Of a DNA stretch of 64,000 nt, positions 1 to 14,891 are shown in pieces. Below the pieces are notes generated by a model. That model did no database searches and was not told the DNA's origin. It was given only the letters and a program-made list of their open reading frames with translations. The stretch's first letter is position 1, and each line of letters starts with the position of its first letter. The stretch is taken from positions 7,202,142 to 7,266,141 of the forward strand of contig CM067532.1 of assembly GCA_034509925.1 (NCBI GenBank), written 5' to 3'. Source of the DNA: Hirudinaria manillensis (lineage: Eukaryota > Annelida > Clitellata > Hirudinida > Hirudinidae). Both the position numbers and the translations under genes were made by a program.

Positions 1-1955
1 GATTGATGCAGGCAGGAAAATCCAAACATAATCAGAAATTAAAAGTAACCATCCAATACATTTCACAACTTCAATCATCACCATCATCTCCAATATAACC
101 ACCGCACTAAACTAACATCATTATCATCATATTATCATCACCATCATCATCATCATCTTAAGTTGCTGCAAGCGTAGCCTTCCAGACGTAAACGTTAAAT
201 TGATACGATCATCTATCAAGCATGAAGGGCATAATTTGCAGATTATTTCTTGAGCTGAAATCCAAAGAAAAACAAGCCATTTTTCATTCAATTTAATTTT
301 TCAACCGCTTCAAAACAATCATTTTTGCCCCCAGACCTCGCCTTCCAATCACCTTTGAACTCAGAGAAGTTAGGAAAAGAGCTGAATTCAGATTATGAGC
401 TGGAAGATTATTAGAAGAATTTATTTGTGAATAATATTATTTCCTAGGCGGTAGGACTTTCGCTTATCTTTGATATTATTACACTAGTGTTTTGGAAATT
501 TCTCTTGATAAAGATGATTATTGTGATAACAACTAAGGATGACTAATGATGACACATCCTTAGTCACTGTCACGTGTTTCCTTTGCTTAGGTTTAATTTA
601 GAACGTTTCCAGCCATCGCAGTGACTACAGGAAAGTTATTGAAAAACAAATATAATTCCAATATAATTCCGACATAATCACAAACGTGGCCAGCAGTCAC
701 AGACACAACATGATCGAAGCGCATGAAAGATGGATTACAGCGATTGAACCAAGTTTGAGATGAAACTAAACTAACAAGTGAAACAATGCATTGAAAGTTC
801 AGATTGATGACCTCGATGAGATATGATGAGAACTGAATGCTCCCGAATGAATGAATGAATGGATGAATGAATGAATGTATGGTGCAGGCATAATGCATGC
901 ATAATCGAGACAATGCACCCAGTGGTGCAGTCGAGGCGCAACTTCTGTTCACAAAGAAATCTTACATAATCATATCACTGTAGGATCCTACGCAAGCCGT
1001 TAAGAGAAAGCCTTCAGAATCCACACATTTCCTGCTTAATTGCTATCATTCTATGATGATGATCATCATCATCATCGTCATCGTCATCAGAAAAATTAGT
1101 GAATCCAAGTGTCTAGACTCGGCTTTCGGAAAAGTCACACGTGCAATTGTTTACTTTCAAGATCCTTGTCAGAGAGGATAATAGAATGTTTGAAGACGAA
1201 ATTCATCAAAGAGCGTTTCAAACGAGGACTTTCTTAAGAGAGTGGAGACGCTCATCAGACATTAGTGCAGGTAGAAAAAACAATTTGCATAATTTGAAAA
1301 ATGAAGAAACAGCAGAAGGGATTAATTGATAAATTCATTCAAAAATTGAATTAAAATTAAGCAAGGTTTATCAACAAAATCAATGAATTGTTAGAAAGTA
1401 AAAAATGATGCACATGAAAGTATGAAATTATGGAAGCCAGCTGGAATAATTATGAAAGTTATTGCATTAATAATGACATCCATTTTTCTCCCAACAAAAG
1501 GTCCAACTCAAATACATCCTCTGTATCTTAGCCTCATTTCCTCTGAAACTTCAGTTCACAAAGTGCAACAGCATTTCCATCAACGCTGGTGAATACTCAT
1601 TCATTCATTCATACATTTATTTATGTAATCAATTTATCATATTTATGATTCATCCAGATGAGAGAGCATCTGGAATCATTGTAATTAGTAGGAAACTTTC
1701 ATCAGAAATTCACTCCCAAATGTGAAACACACAAAATAAAAAATTGTACAGTTCAACAAAGAAATGAATAAACCCTGCACCGTTGTTACCAAAGAAACGA
1801 TGCACACGTGATAATAACATTGACATTGACGGGATCTCAAAGTCAGAAAAGACATCAACGCAGCGGAAAAGATAAAAGTTAATCCCGTCAAAGAGTTCCC
1901 TGAATGGTTTTAATTACATTCGATTACATCTCCTTCTCCACTCAACTCAACCCAC
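1..1955 (-). other. Presumed SBF intron 4, no exon seen
   Basis: The SBF reading frame stops at a GTGGGT donor at 1955-1950 on the minus strand, and the next exon was not found here. The stretch holds simple repeats: an ATC-type run at about 119-158, an (ATGA)n run at about 846-877 and a GAT/ATC run at about 1054-1088. The short ORFs (593-952 minus, 1141-1329 plus) match no family I know and have no splice context. Confidence 0.6.
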
Positions 1956-4900
1956 CCGGAAAACTTCGAAGCAGTCGAGCCTGGAAACGAGAACCAGACT
2001 TTTTGGGGCATAGACCTTGGAGCATCTCACCACCCCCTCCTCCTCGGCGTCGTCATCATCTGCTCCTTCTTTGGCAACGGTTTCAGCCACGACATCTTCG
2101 CTGAAGGTCAGACTGAAATGAGAATCAAAGAAGATGAATTACAAAGCTAAATAAAAAAATATTCAATAAACAGTCCAAAAAAAAACCACTCTATGGATAA
2201 TGAACAGACAGGAGGAATGTTTACCAGGCGCAATAATGGCGATAGGCGTCTATGTCGGTCAGAACTGACACGAAAAACGTTGGGGACTGCTTCTGTGTGG
2301 CCAGATGCCACCCACATGGTTGGCAAAACTAAAAAAAAAAACAAATGAACTGAAATCATAATAAGTGTTTACAGACCAGGCATTTCTCATGGCATGGTTA
2401 GAATAAATTATAGTAATTGAAATAAATATGAATTTGATCTATATAGACCTAATAAAACGCAGCATAATTGGCTCCAAATGCCGGACTTAAGAATTTATGA
2501 TGTTTTGGATTCTTTTGCGAATTAATAACAATGTTTTTGCATCCACAAATTTATATTCTATTTGGAATGTTCACAAAAGTATTAAAGCATCAAAAAATTA
2601 TCCTTAAATTCAAGTTGACGATCTTGTTGTTATGAAGTTACTTGTCTCTAGGTTGAGATTTCTTCTGAATGTTTTCTGATAGCATTTCTTAAATTTGCAC
2701 ATTATACTTAAAGAAAGAAGTATGTTAAAGTTCCTTTATGGTGAGAACTTTGAGGAAGGTCAGTGCAATGAAAGTACATCATTTTGGTTCAATGTAGCCA
2801 TAATGGTGTGTGTCTCTTCACACAGCCAGTTGAATTTACAAAACTTCATTAGAAAATGTGCTTGGCATTAGTCTGATGGTTCTGTTGTCAAGTTGTTAAC
2901 AATCAACTAAATATTTATCTCATTGGAGTATCAAAAAAATGTGGTTCCTCTCCCACAGTCCTGCACTCAAGAGCACTGCCATCTGTTAAAGTGTGAGAAC
3001 ATATAACCAGAGCAAAGTGTGATTAAACAACTGTGCTGAAATTCAATTGAATTTCTCACGATTTTTTTTTAGGAAAACTTCACCACTTCCTTTGATTGAT
3101 GCTGCTAGAGCACACCAAGGGGAATTTTGAACATTTATGGGATAGAAGAAATTTCAACAATTGTCAGGGATCAAGAAATATTTGTTTCTGTTAGCTTGTG
3201 ATAAAAGATTGACACCTCACCAATCATCTCACCACTGAATTAGAAACATTATCTTCTCCAGGTTCTTTAAGCACCGCAAGGAAAACTCCATGAATTATGT
3301 AAATCCATCCATTACAGATCATTTATTGATATATTGGTAGAAATTAACCCTTGAATTATTGACTTTTGTAGTAAAAATCAAAACAAAGCCATCATCAAAC
3401 AAACATATGTACCCTCTCCTTCCCAAGCTCCACCAATTTGAAAACCTATGTGGCTAAATATCTGTTAGCTTGTTTATTTCAAGGAAATAAGGCATCAGCT
3501 GTTTATTGAAATCAGACAAACATTGGCAGACTGTTTCACTATTCTGAGCAAGATCAACAGCAAGCTGGGTGCTAGCAACTCTTAAATTATTGTTGACATG
3601 TCATTTTCTTATCAACAACATTAGCTAGCCCAGGCATTTCAGAGCTGTCATTCAATGGTCTAGTAACAATTGGAAAATTGTCAAATACAGTTGACAGGTT
3701 GTGATTTATTTTTAGTTTTCAATTATTATTTGAATGTTTGCATGGCATAATAAAATTATCAATTTAATTCAATTTAATCCTTTATTAAAAAGAAACGAAT
3801 TAATATTCAAACTTACCAGCTCTATACCCTGTGTGAAAGGACAATTGTCCCAGTCTTTCTCTGGAAATCTCTGAATTATTTTCCCAGCTCCTACACCACT
3901 GCCTGTGCCATTAAGAAATTATCCACATTATTTACAAGAGAAAATCAAAGCAACTGAGTAATCAGAAAATAAATAGCATGTTTAAAGTGATGTGATAATG
4001 CAATGTTTAATTGGCCACTGTGGCAAAACAGTCAAATCAAATGGTTGGTAATTGTGCAACAATTTGTTTCTGGCTAACTTTAAACTGCTTCACTCCCTGC
4101 AAACATGTCTGACATTGAAAAAAATGTTCTTTAAAAATTCAAACAAAACACCAGATATCTGTGAATAATTATGCCAAACATTTTAGAAAATGATTTTATA
4201 CTTCAAAATGATGGATTATAAACAAGTAGGATTAAATGAAATAACATTATAAATGTTTCTCCAAAATACGTTCCAACATGTACACGATCAGAAAATATAT
4301 TTTATCAAAGAATCACAGGAAGATATGGAAGTAATTTAGTGATAAAAACTGTATTTGTTTTAAATTGCAAGATATTAGTAGTTTATAATATTTTATAAGT
4401 ATTTCATAATATCATGTTAATATTTTATTCAGAGGAGGATTCAAATAAATATTGAAATTACCAAATAAATTCCTCAAATAAAAGTTAAAATTGGGATCAT
4501 TAATCATAATCAGCACTTCATGAATGCGTTGTCTCTGATGCTAAGATGTTTTTGGAGATAGGAGCATAGAAATGCAACAGCATGGCTTCCAGTTTGTGTA
4601 ATAAGGGGTGGAAAAGTGGTTTTCTATTTATAGAAAATATTCAAGGATGTGCAACAAGGTAATACATGGAAATAACAATTCCAGACATTTTGGAGCCCTT
4701 GTTTTCATGACCCAGTTAAATACAGAAAAATCAGTAAGGTTCATTTTTTCTGGCTTGTAGTGCATCAAAAGATAACAAAAAAAAAGGAAAATTCAGTTCA
4801 AGAAGGATAGACATAAAAATGCTGTTAATACAAGTACCAAGTAAAATATTTTTTTAATTGATTTATCTGTTGTCTAAAAAACTTGTTAAGGCTTTTTTAT

Positions 4901-5461
4901 TCTTTGAATGTACATTTACGCTCAGAAAATCTTATAAGTCAATTAATCTGTCAATGTAAAAACATTTCAATGTACATAGAAGTTTAGGAGAATTCAAATC
5001 ATTGCTGAATGATCTATGAATTTATAACAAATCAAATTAACAAGATGTTATCTCATTGTCATATCATAATTTTTATTCTCAAAGAATGATTTGCTGGCAG
5101 TCAATATCTATAAGCAATTCATTTATAAAGTGAAACTTGCAAATTACCAGAGTAGACATTGAGTCAATCTGAAGTGCATTCAAGCTGATATGATTCAAAT
5201 TATAAATATTAAATTATGTTTATTAATAAAACCAAAGTGAGTAAGTTAAATTATCATTTCTAACTCATTTAAAACAATATCTTCCAGGATGAGTGCAATT
5301 AAATGCGTGCAATAAATTTTTGCACTCTAAACTCTGTTAATAACAATCATTAAAATAACTATATTCAGGAAAAAAAGATGTAAAATGTGAATTGCAGTGC
5401 AGGTACCTTCTTTGCTATGATCATATCCGACAACCACGAAATAATCCGCTAATCGAGACAT
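1956..5461 (-). CDS. SBF2: SBF1/SBF2 (MTMR5/13) N-terminus, partial
   Basis: Start of a SET-binding-factor pseudophosphatase, a DENN-domain Rab GEF of the myotubularin family. Four exons on the minus strand: 5407-5461, 3817-3902, 2225-2328 and 1956-2112, all GT-AG and in frame, giving 134 residues. The protein begins [15 protein letters not shown], close to the remembered SBF2 start. Then come [13 protein letters not shown], a CQPCGWHL stretch, [17 protein letters not shown] and [12 protein letters not shown], which together form the first part of the uDENN domain. A short acidic run (DDDDAEEEE-like) sits before the YAPKS motif. The rest of the DENN region, the GRAM, phosphatase-like and PH parts must lie left of base 1. 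Nothing in 1-1955 resembles the expected next exon, so that stretch is read as intron. SBF1 versus SBF2 is unsure, since many invertebrates have only one Sbf. The family call is firm. Confidence 0.9.
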
Positions 5462-6276
5462 GCTTTACGATCTGCAACTAAATCTCAAACTGCAAAAGTA
5501 GTAAATCGCAACGTGATTTTATTTGAAGTCTATCCATTTTTCAGTGCCAAAAGTCTCGAAATGCACCACACCGCCATTATTATTATTTAGACTGGGGACA
5601 TAGAATGCAAACTTTGGCTTTTAAGGCGGTTGAAAATATCCACAATTTATTCTTTATCTCAGGTGGTTAAACAAACGTTTATACTAAATTTACATGATAT
5701 CAAAATAATACAAAAACAAATAAAAAGCTACTCAAGAATGACAGTTTGCTATTATTATCAGCGGGTGCTATTAAATAAAAAAAGAGCGATCCTCATTGAT
5801 TCGTGAAATCATTTTCTTAAATTAAGAAACTGACTTCAAAGTAATCATTTCCAGAATTAAATTTATTTAAAATTTGAGTCAAAACAAGCGAAGTCGTAAT
5901 TTTATTGCTTTTTGTTTAGATAAAGTGAGATTTTAATAACTTAATAGTGACATTCTAGCGCTTAATATTTAACCACTATATCTAGTATAATCATATATCT
6001 AGTATAATCTTGTGTGTCCATTAATTTAGTTTTAATGACTCACATGTTAAGGTATAAAATTTTACTGTAAGTAAAATTAAGATCAATCGTGCTCTGAAAC
6101 TTTTAAAGTAATTTCAAAATTATAACAAAATTTAGTATAATTGCACTAATTTAATAAAGCGCTAATGTTTTTGGAACTTATATTCGAACAATTCCAATTG
6201 TTACTCCCCGTATACCGACGTGTATAAACTTCACTTTTACTTCTTTGGTAAATAAGGTTTGAGTTAGAAGTTGGCG
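5462..6276. promoter_or_regulatory. Shared upstream region of SBF and DNAJB11
   Basis: 815 bp between two start codons that point away from each other (SBF at 5461 minus, DNAJB11 at 6277 plus). It is AT-rich, with no ORF of note and no clear TATA box at either end. A divergent promoter is inferred from the arrangement alone. Confidence 0.5.
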
Positions 6277-8264
6277 ATGGATTTGAAAGTCTTACTCATC
6301 TCTCTTATTTTGTATAATTTTATCATTTGTTTTGTCGAGAGTGATAAGGGGTTTGTGATTTACTTATTTTTACCTTCGATTATTACAACTTTATCTTTTT
6401 TCTTGCTTTCCAACTTTGGTTTACATTAGCAGCCCTCAGCCAATAGGATGAGAGCACGATTGCAAAAGCATTGACACGTTTGAAAAATCACTTTAATTCT
6501 TAACCATGTCATTCGGTTAATTAAAAAAGTTAAACATTTAATAATTATTTGTCTTAATCCAGTATCATATCACTTTCATAGTTAGTTTGCATTGGATTAG
6601 GGGCGATGTTCATTATCAAAATAAACAGTCTTAAATAATTTAAATCAGTTTTAATGCAGTTTTGTTCTTATTTTATCTTCTTTTTTTCACTTTTTTCAAA
6701 GTCGCGATTTTTACAAAATTCTTGGAGTGCCAAGAAATGCCAACACAAATCAAATAAAGAAGGCCTATAGGAGTCTTGCCAAGGAACTGCATCCTGATAA
6801 GAACAAAAATGATCCTGATGCTGAGAACAAGTTTAGAGATCTGGGAGAAGCTTATGGGGTGAGATGGTATTTATATTCTCAATTTGTCTCTGAAGCACTG
6901 AAAGCTTGGATTCCTTTTCTAGGTTTTGTCAGATGAAGAAAAGAGGAGTATTTATGACAAGGGAGGGGAACAGGCTTTAAAACAACAGGGAGGATTTTCT
7001 TCTGATCCATTCGACTCGTTTTCAAGGTGTGCAATTTTTTTTTGTTGTGGTTTTTTTCCAACCTATGACTCATTTACATTTATTTACAAATTTAGTTTCT
7101 TTGGAGACTTTGGTTTTGGCTTTGGTTCAAATAATCAGGAAAGAGAAATGCCAAAAGGTGGAGACATAGTGATGGACCTGGAAGTTACATTAGAAGAATT
7201 GTATAATGGAAACTTCATAGAGGTTAAATTAATTTTAATTAGTTAAGTAGAATTTATAATGAAGGCTTGTACAAATTATTGCATACCAAGTTTTAGGAAT
7301 TAAACAATTATTTGAAGCAGTTTGCAATAAATGTTAGCGGCAATCACTTATTTAATTAACTTGTAGGTTGTGAGATACAAGCCTGTGGCCAAGCAGACAA
7401 GTGGAACTAGGAAATGCAACTGCAGAGCCGAGATGAAAACAATCCAGTTAGGTCCAGGAAGGTTCCAAATGATGCAACAACAAGTTTGCGATGACTGTCC
7501 TAACGTGAAGTGGGTAAACTTTGCTTTGGAACTTTAAAGATAATTCGTTGAGTGCAAATATCAATCTTCAATCAGGATGGTGCCAGAAGAGAAGCTGCTT
7601 GAAATAGAGGTTGAAAAGGGAATGAGGGATGGACAGACGTATCCATTCGTTGCAGAAGGTGGCTTTATCTTGATTTGTGTGTTGTGAGTGGGAATGATTA
7701 AAAACATAGAAAATTCTAATCTTTTAAGGTGAACCTCACATGGATGGAGAGCCTGGAGATCTGAAATTTGTGATAAAACAAATGAAGTTAGTCCTGGCAT
7801 CTTTTTGCTCTTAATTTGACCTATCTCTGAAAGAATTATGCTTCCAATTATAACTTTAGGCATCCTGTGTTTGAGAGGAGGGGAGATGACCTCTACACCA
7901 ATGTGACCATTAGTCTAGTTGATGCCCTGATTGGCTTCAAGCTGGATATCGTCCATCTGGATGGACATAAAGTCTCCATCAGCAGGGACAAAATAACTTG
8001 GCCCGGAGCAAAGATCGTCAAGAAGGGCGAAGGTATGCCCAACTATGAGAATAACAACTCCAGGGGTACTCTCTACGTCACCTTTGATGTCGAATTTCCA
8101 AGGGGAGAATTATCTGAAGAAGCCAAACAAGGCAACATATTTTTTTCTTCTTCTGTGAACCTGATAACATTATTCATTGCCTTGCTTTATCTTGTCCAGG
8201 TATCGAAGCTCTTTTGAAACAGGAGAAAAGGCAGCGAGTGTACAATGGCCTCCAAGGATATTAG
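6277..8264 (+). CDS. DNAJB11: DNAJB11 / ERdj3, ER-lumen Hsp40 co-chaperone
   Basis: Nine exons: 6277-6350, 6702-6858, 6923-7026, 7096-7222, 7367-7509, 7576-7658, 7729-7786, 7860-8131 and 8200-8264. They give 360 residues, against about 358 in vertebrates. Exon 1 encodes a signal peptide ([20 protein letters not shown]). Next come the J domain ([14 protein letters not shown] in LHPDKN), a Gly/Phe stretch ([10 protein letters not shown]), the cysteine pairs CNC and CDDC of the family, substrate-binding domains with [19 protein letters not shown], and the end VYNGLQGY. It stimulates the ATPase of BiP on unfolded ER clients. There is no KDEL, as is usual for ERdj3. Intron 8 (8132-8199) starts with GC: only this cut joins exon 8 in frame to exon 9, and the family reads Gly-Ile at that joint. 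The gene sits head to head with SBF. Confidence 0.97.
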
Positions 8265-9389
8265 ATTTTTTTCTGTATGTGAATTAACAATGTGTAATTT
8301 AGGAATGAAGATGAATGTGCATGTTTTCAATTAACTTTTACGTCAATCGATATTTAAGTTTTAGGTTGTGGTCTCGATATGGATTATTTAGCATGACTTA
8401 TGAATGTATTTTGAGTATTTGTGGGTGTGAAGATAGGGAGGTTGAAAAATGTCTTTAAGAAGTCTAGTTATAAGAAACTATCCACAACCAAATGGATTAC
8501 GATTTTATTAGTGTCAATTCTTGGAACTCAATGCTTACGAGTTTTACTAAAATGGGCGAGGCCGGCTTACCAGTTGACGTTTGGAATCTCGTTTGTTTTT
8601 ACCCTCTTTTATTACAATATGTGGACGAATTCTCAAAGTCTTGATGCGTGTCCAGGATTTAGAATCGGTTGAGGTTATAAGAAACATTTCTTTAAAAAAA
8701 GCCTTTAATCATAAGACACGGAAAGGCTGCGTGTGGAGAATGTCGCATTGAAAAAACTTTTTATGTGAATTCTGAAGTATTCAATCGGTAAAACTTTAAT
8801 TAGTAGTATTAAAACCATTTGAGTATAAAATTTTAAATTACTTGTTTCTAACCAATGTATGGGAATAAGAAAACGAAGAATAATGTATATTGAACCGATT
8901 TGAAATTTAGCGTTCAGAGTGGTAAATTGCAAATTGAGTTTGGTCGGCATGCCTCCAATTACTTAGGCATCTGCAGAAGTACTTGAAAATTGTTTTGGTT
9001 CTTGCTTGGACTTGCTGCGTTTGTTGAGCCCGTCTGCGCTTACAACTCCACACTTTCCGTGCGATTTGCTTTCCGAGTGAGTTTTCTATTTTATCGATAA
9101 TTTATTTGTAACTTGACATTAATTTTCAAGCTTATTATCTTTGGAGTTTAATGTCAACAATTACAGAACAACGAATGGAATTTCCTTAAGCGTAAAATCG
9201 GGTATGCATGGGCAGAAGTATAGATGTTTATCGGTTGCGAGAAGCATTTGTTACATGAATTTTAAATGTGTGATTAGTGTTGATATCATTTATGTGCTAA
9301 GATAAATTTTAAAGGAAACATTGTTTATTTAAATTAGGATACCGAGAACACGTTTGTATTTCGAAACAATTTCTTAAACCTTGAAAGTT
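8265..9389 (+). other. DNAJB11 3' flank and taxilin upstream region
   Basis: 1.1 kb between two same-strand genes. It holds one open frame, 8421-8672 plus, with two hydrophobic stretches (KWITILLVSILG and LTFGISFVFTLFYY). That frame has only GTG at its start and TGA just upstream, so it is not called as a gene. The rest is AT-rich with nothing recognised. Confidence 0.5.
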
Positions 9390-12202
<2,813 letters not shown>

Positions 12203-13500
12203 TTCATCAGTATAATTTTATGAATTAATTATGCAAAGAAATTATTATTTTTTTGTAGTCTTGATTGTCTGTTGATGGGTTTGCTAGAAAGGCAGCTCTA
12301 AGCTGCTGCAACTACATCGTGATTAGCGAACGAAATCATCTCATCAGTTAGCAAGCCGCACGCAGGTACGCTCCGTTGGTAAAGGTGCCGGCGTGTGCGC
12401 GCGGATTGTAAGTTATTTTCCAGGCGTGGAGGTTCGTAGGCTGTCTTATCCTTATTCAGGCTTGCCTTCACTCGGTGCATCGCTAATCGGAACTCCTACC
12501 TTGCTATCTCAGAAGTAGAACGCGATAAATAAAAACGGCTTTTGGCAAATGGTTGGCAGTCCGGTATTGGTCGGTAGAATATAAAACGTTCAGTTTGCGT
12601 GCTTTGTGGCAGCTAAGGTAGTCTTGGGTATGGTGGTGTTTTAATGCATAATAAGTGGGGTGCAATGGCTCTCCACTTTCATTCCTACAGGCTATTCCAT
12701 AACTGGGGGATTAAGATAATTTGTTGGAGTTATTTGTTATATATATTTACACAATAAATTTCTCATGCGCGAGGACCACGTGTAATCAATGAAGCAACAT
12801 CACAGCCTCACTAAAACAGGTGTTCTAGAGCTATTTACTTCGTAGAGATCCTGTAGGTCAGTAAGACCATTGCTACATTTAAAAATGTAATGGTAGGTGC
12901 GAAACGAACTTCGTGTTGTCTTTAAGAAAAATTTATATTATTAAAGATGTGATGGAGAGTTTTTGAGGCCTTTCTGAGTCGATTTATTTTATTTTCAAGT
13001 TGAATTTAAATTCACACTAATTAGTTTTACGAACAATTATGAAATAGAAAAATGAGCATTGAGAAGGACGAAAAATTGCACTCTTTCATTTTAAAATTGG
13101 CCTATTGAGACACAAAATGATGATAAAGTTTTGAAATAAGGTAGGGTTGTGGTGGATAAATAAACTCCAAGATTTTATGACTTGATGAAAAGATCTCCAG
13201 ATTGTCCGTGAATTGATTTGCCTCCCCTTCCCTCATTTGGACAAATTGAAAATTGTATTCTTTCTTTTTCAAATCTCACAAGATATTTATGATTTTGATT
13301 AATCAATAAATGCAATATTACAAACGCTCACCGATATTTCGCAATTTTCGGTGGTAAATCAAGTTTAAATTCCTAATTTGTATCGTCAGCAAAAACTATT
13401 CAGGTTTGAAACAAAATTATTTTTAAACGTTTGCCTCCAAAAAAATATGTTATTCAATTAAAAATAACTTGAAAAAAATTATTATGAACATTGATAAAAA
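12203..13500. other. Gap between taxilin and POU gene
   Basis: No gene recognised. The part at about 12290-12640 is visibly richer in G+C than its surroundings and carries donor-like GTAAGT at about 12408 and CAGGTACGC at about 12364, so it could be a non-coding first exon or an RNA. It has no long open frame. The rest is AT-rich. Confidence 0.45.
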
Positions 13501-13548
13501 TATTAATTAATGGAGGTGGAGTCCTGACTTTGCCATTCACAACGATTG

Positions 13549-13598
13549 TCCAATGGAAAACAGCATTCGCCTTTCCGGAGCATATAACCAAGTATAAA
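13549..13598 (+). promoter_or_regulatory. Putative POU promoter: CCAAT and TATA elements
   Basis: A CCAAT motif at 13550-13554 and TATAAA at 13593-13598 lie about 155 and 110 bp before the POU start codon. This spacing suits a TATA promoter with a short leader and no upstream intron. Motif reading only. Confidence 0.4.
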
Positions 13599-13706
13599 AT
13601 TGAGAAGAATTTCTTATTAGGACAAATTTAGAAATATCTTCTTACTCAATTTCAAAACATTACCAACAATTTGTGTTAGAAGCTATTTATTCCAAATATC
13701 TTGTAA

Positions 13707-14891
13707 ATGTATGGTCAAAAGTCGGAGCATTTTCAACATTATGGCATCGATGTGGAAGCGCACTTAAAAAACTTGCAATTGAAACTTTGTAACCAGGAGT
13801 GTCACAACAGACAGCAGGAAAATAGCATGGTGTCACGTGACCAGCACCACATCCATCAAGACCTGGAGATGGAAAATATTGCCAGGAAAAGATCGCGAAA
13901 CCAGCAGGCAACTACTACCGAAGAACTGGAGGTCTTTGCTCGTCAGTTCAAACAGAGGCGAATCAAGATGGGATTCACGCAGGCAGATGTTGGACTGGCA
14001 CTCGGAACTCTCTATGGAAACGTCTTCTCTCAGACCACGATCTGCAGATTCGAAGCCCTCCAGTTGAGCTTCAAGAATATGTGCAAACTCCAGCCTCTCC
14101 TCAGCAAGTGGCTCGAGGAAACCGACTGTTCTACCGTTATTTCCAGTGTTTCCCCGAGAGAGGATTGCGAAGAATCGCCTCTCAGCTACGGAAGCGGCAG
14201 CACTAGCAACGAAAGAGGTCTCAGTCAGACGAGAAAAAGAAAGAAACGAACGAGTATCGAAACAAACGTCAAAAACGAATTAGAAGCCCACTTTCTCAGA
14301 CAACCGAAACCCATGACGCAAGACATTTCCCTCCTGGCTGAATCCTTACACCTGGACAAGGAAGTCGTGAGGGTTTGGTTCTGCAATCGGCGCCAAAAAC
14401 TCAAACGACTGACTCCCTGCCACAGCGGTTTGGCCTCCTACCACAAAACTTCAGATCTCAACTCGAGGCACATTTCTCTGAGTTACAATTCGAGAAATGT
14501 GGACAAAATGAACAACCCGAGATTCATCAACCAATCCTGCTTCTCACAGCAGTTCCCTTACTACGAGAATTGCGGACAAATGAACCTCAGTGAAGACATG
14601 GAATGGTCACCTAGGAATTATATCAATAGAAACTTCATCGGCGATAAAAACATCCGACCGTCGTCTGATGCTTATCACCAGAGAAAATTGTCTCATTTCT
14701 CCAGGGAGGAATATCCGCTAGAAAATGACTCCACGTTTTGGGAGGCCACGAGAGCAGACGAATTTTGTCCCGGGGGAAGCTGCCCTGATACTCCTTATTC
14801 TCATCAGCGTTACTATCCTTACCCGTATCAAATATTCGAACACAACCACATCAATCAGACCTACATACTCAGTATGCACGTCAATAGCTGA
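13707..14891 (+). CDS. POU3F: POU class III homeodomain transcription factor, single exon
   Basis: One uninterrupted frame of 394 residues. ATG at 13707 follows an in-frame TAA at 13704. The POU-specific domain is at about residues 72-138 ([40 protein letters not shown]) and the homeodomain at about 176-235 ([22 protein letters not shown]). The POU-specific half is almost the class III (Brn/Oct6/vvl) consensus. Class III genes are often intronless, and this one is, although its neighbours are cut by introns every 100-150 bases. The linker is about 37 residues, longer than the 17 or so usual in class III. After WFCNRRQ it reads KLKRLTP where class III reads KEKRMTP. The N-terminus is His/Gln-rich and lacks long homopolymers. 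The C-terminus is Tyr, Asn and Ser rich and not recognised. Expected role: a neural or ectodermal regulator in the nucleus. Confidence 0.96.
   Translation: MYGQKSEHFQHYGIDVEAHLKNLQLKLCNQECHNRQQENSMVSRDQHHIHQDLEMENIARKRSRNQQATTTEELEVFARQFKQRRIKMGFTQADVGLALGTLYGNVFSQTTICRFEALQLSFKNMCKLQPLLSKWLEETDCSTVISSVSPREDCEESPLSYGSGSTSNERGLSQTRKRKKRTSIETNVKNELEAHFLRQPKPMTQDISLLAESLHLDKEVVRVWFCNRRQKLKRLTPCHSGLASYHKTSDLNSRHISLSYNSRNVDKMNNPRFINQSCFSQQFPYYENCGQMNLSEDMEWSPRNYINRNFIGDKNIRPSSDAYHQRKLSHFSREEYPLENDSTFWEATRADEFCPGGSCPDTPYSHQRYYPYPYQIFEHNHINQTYILSMHVNS

Noticed and set aside
593-952. 119-residue minus-strand frame
   Set aside because: Low-complexity His/Ser/Phe from ATGA repeats; no family, no splice context.
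8421-8672. Small two-helix membrane protein
   Set aside because: No ATG: only GTG after an in-frame TGA, and no convincing upstream exon. Kept only as a note in the gap entry.
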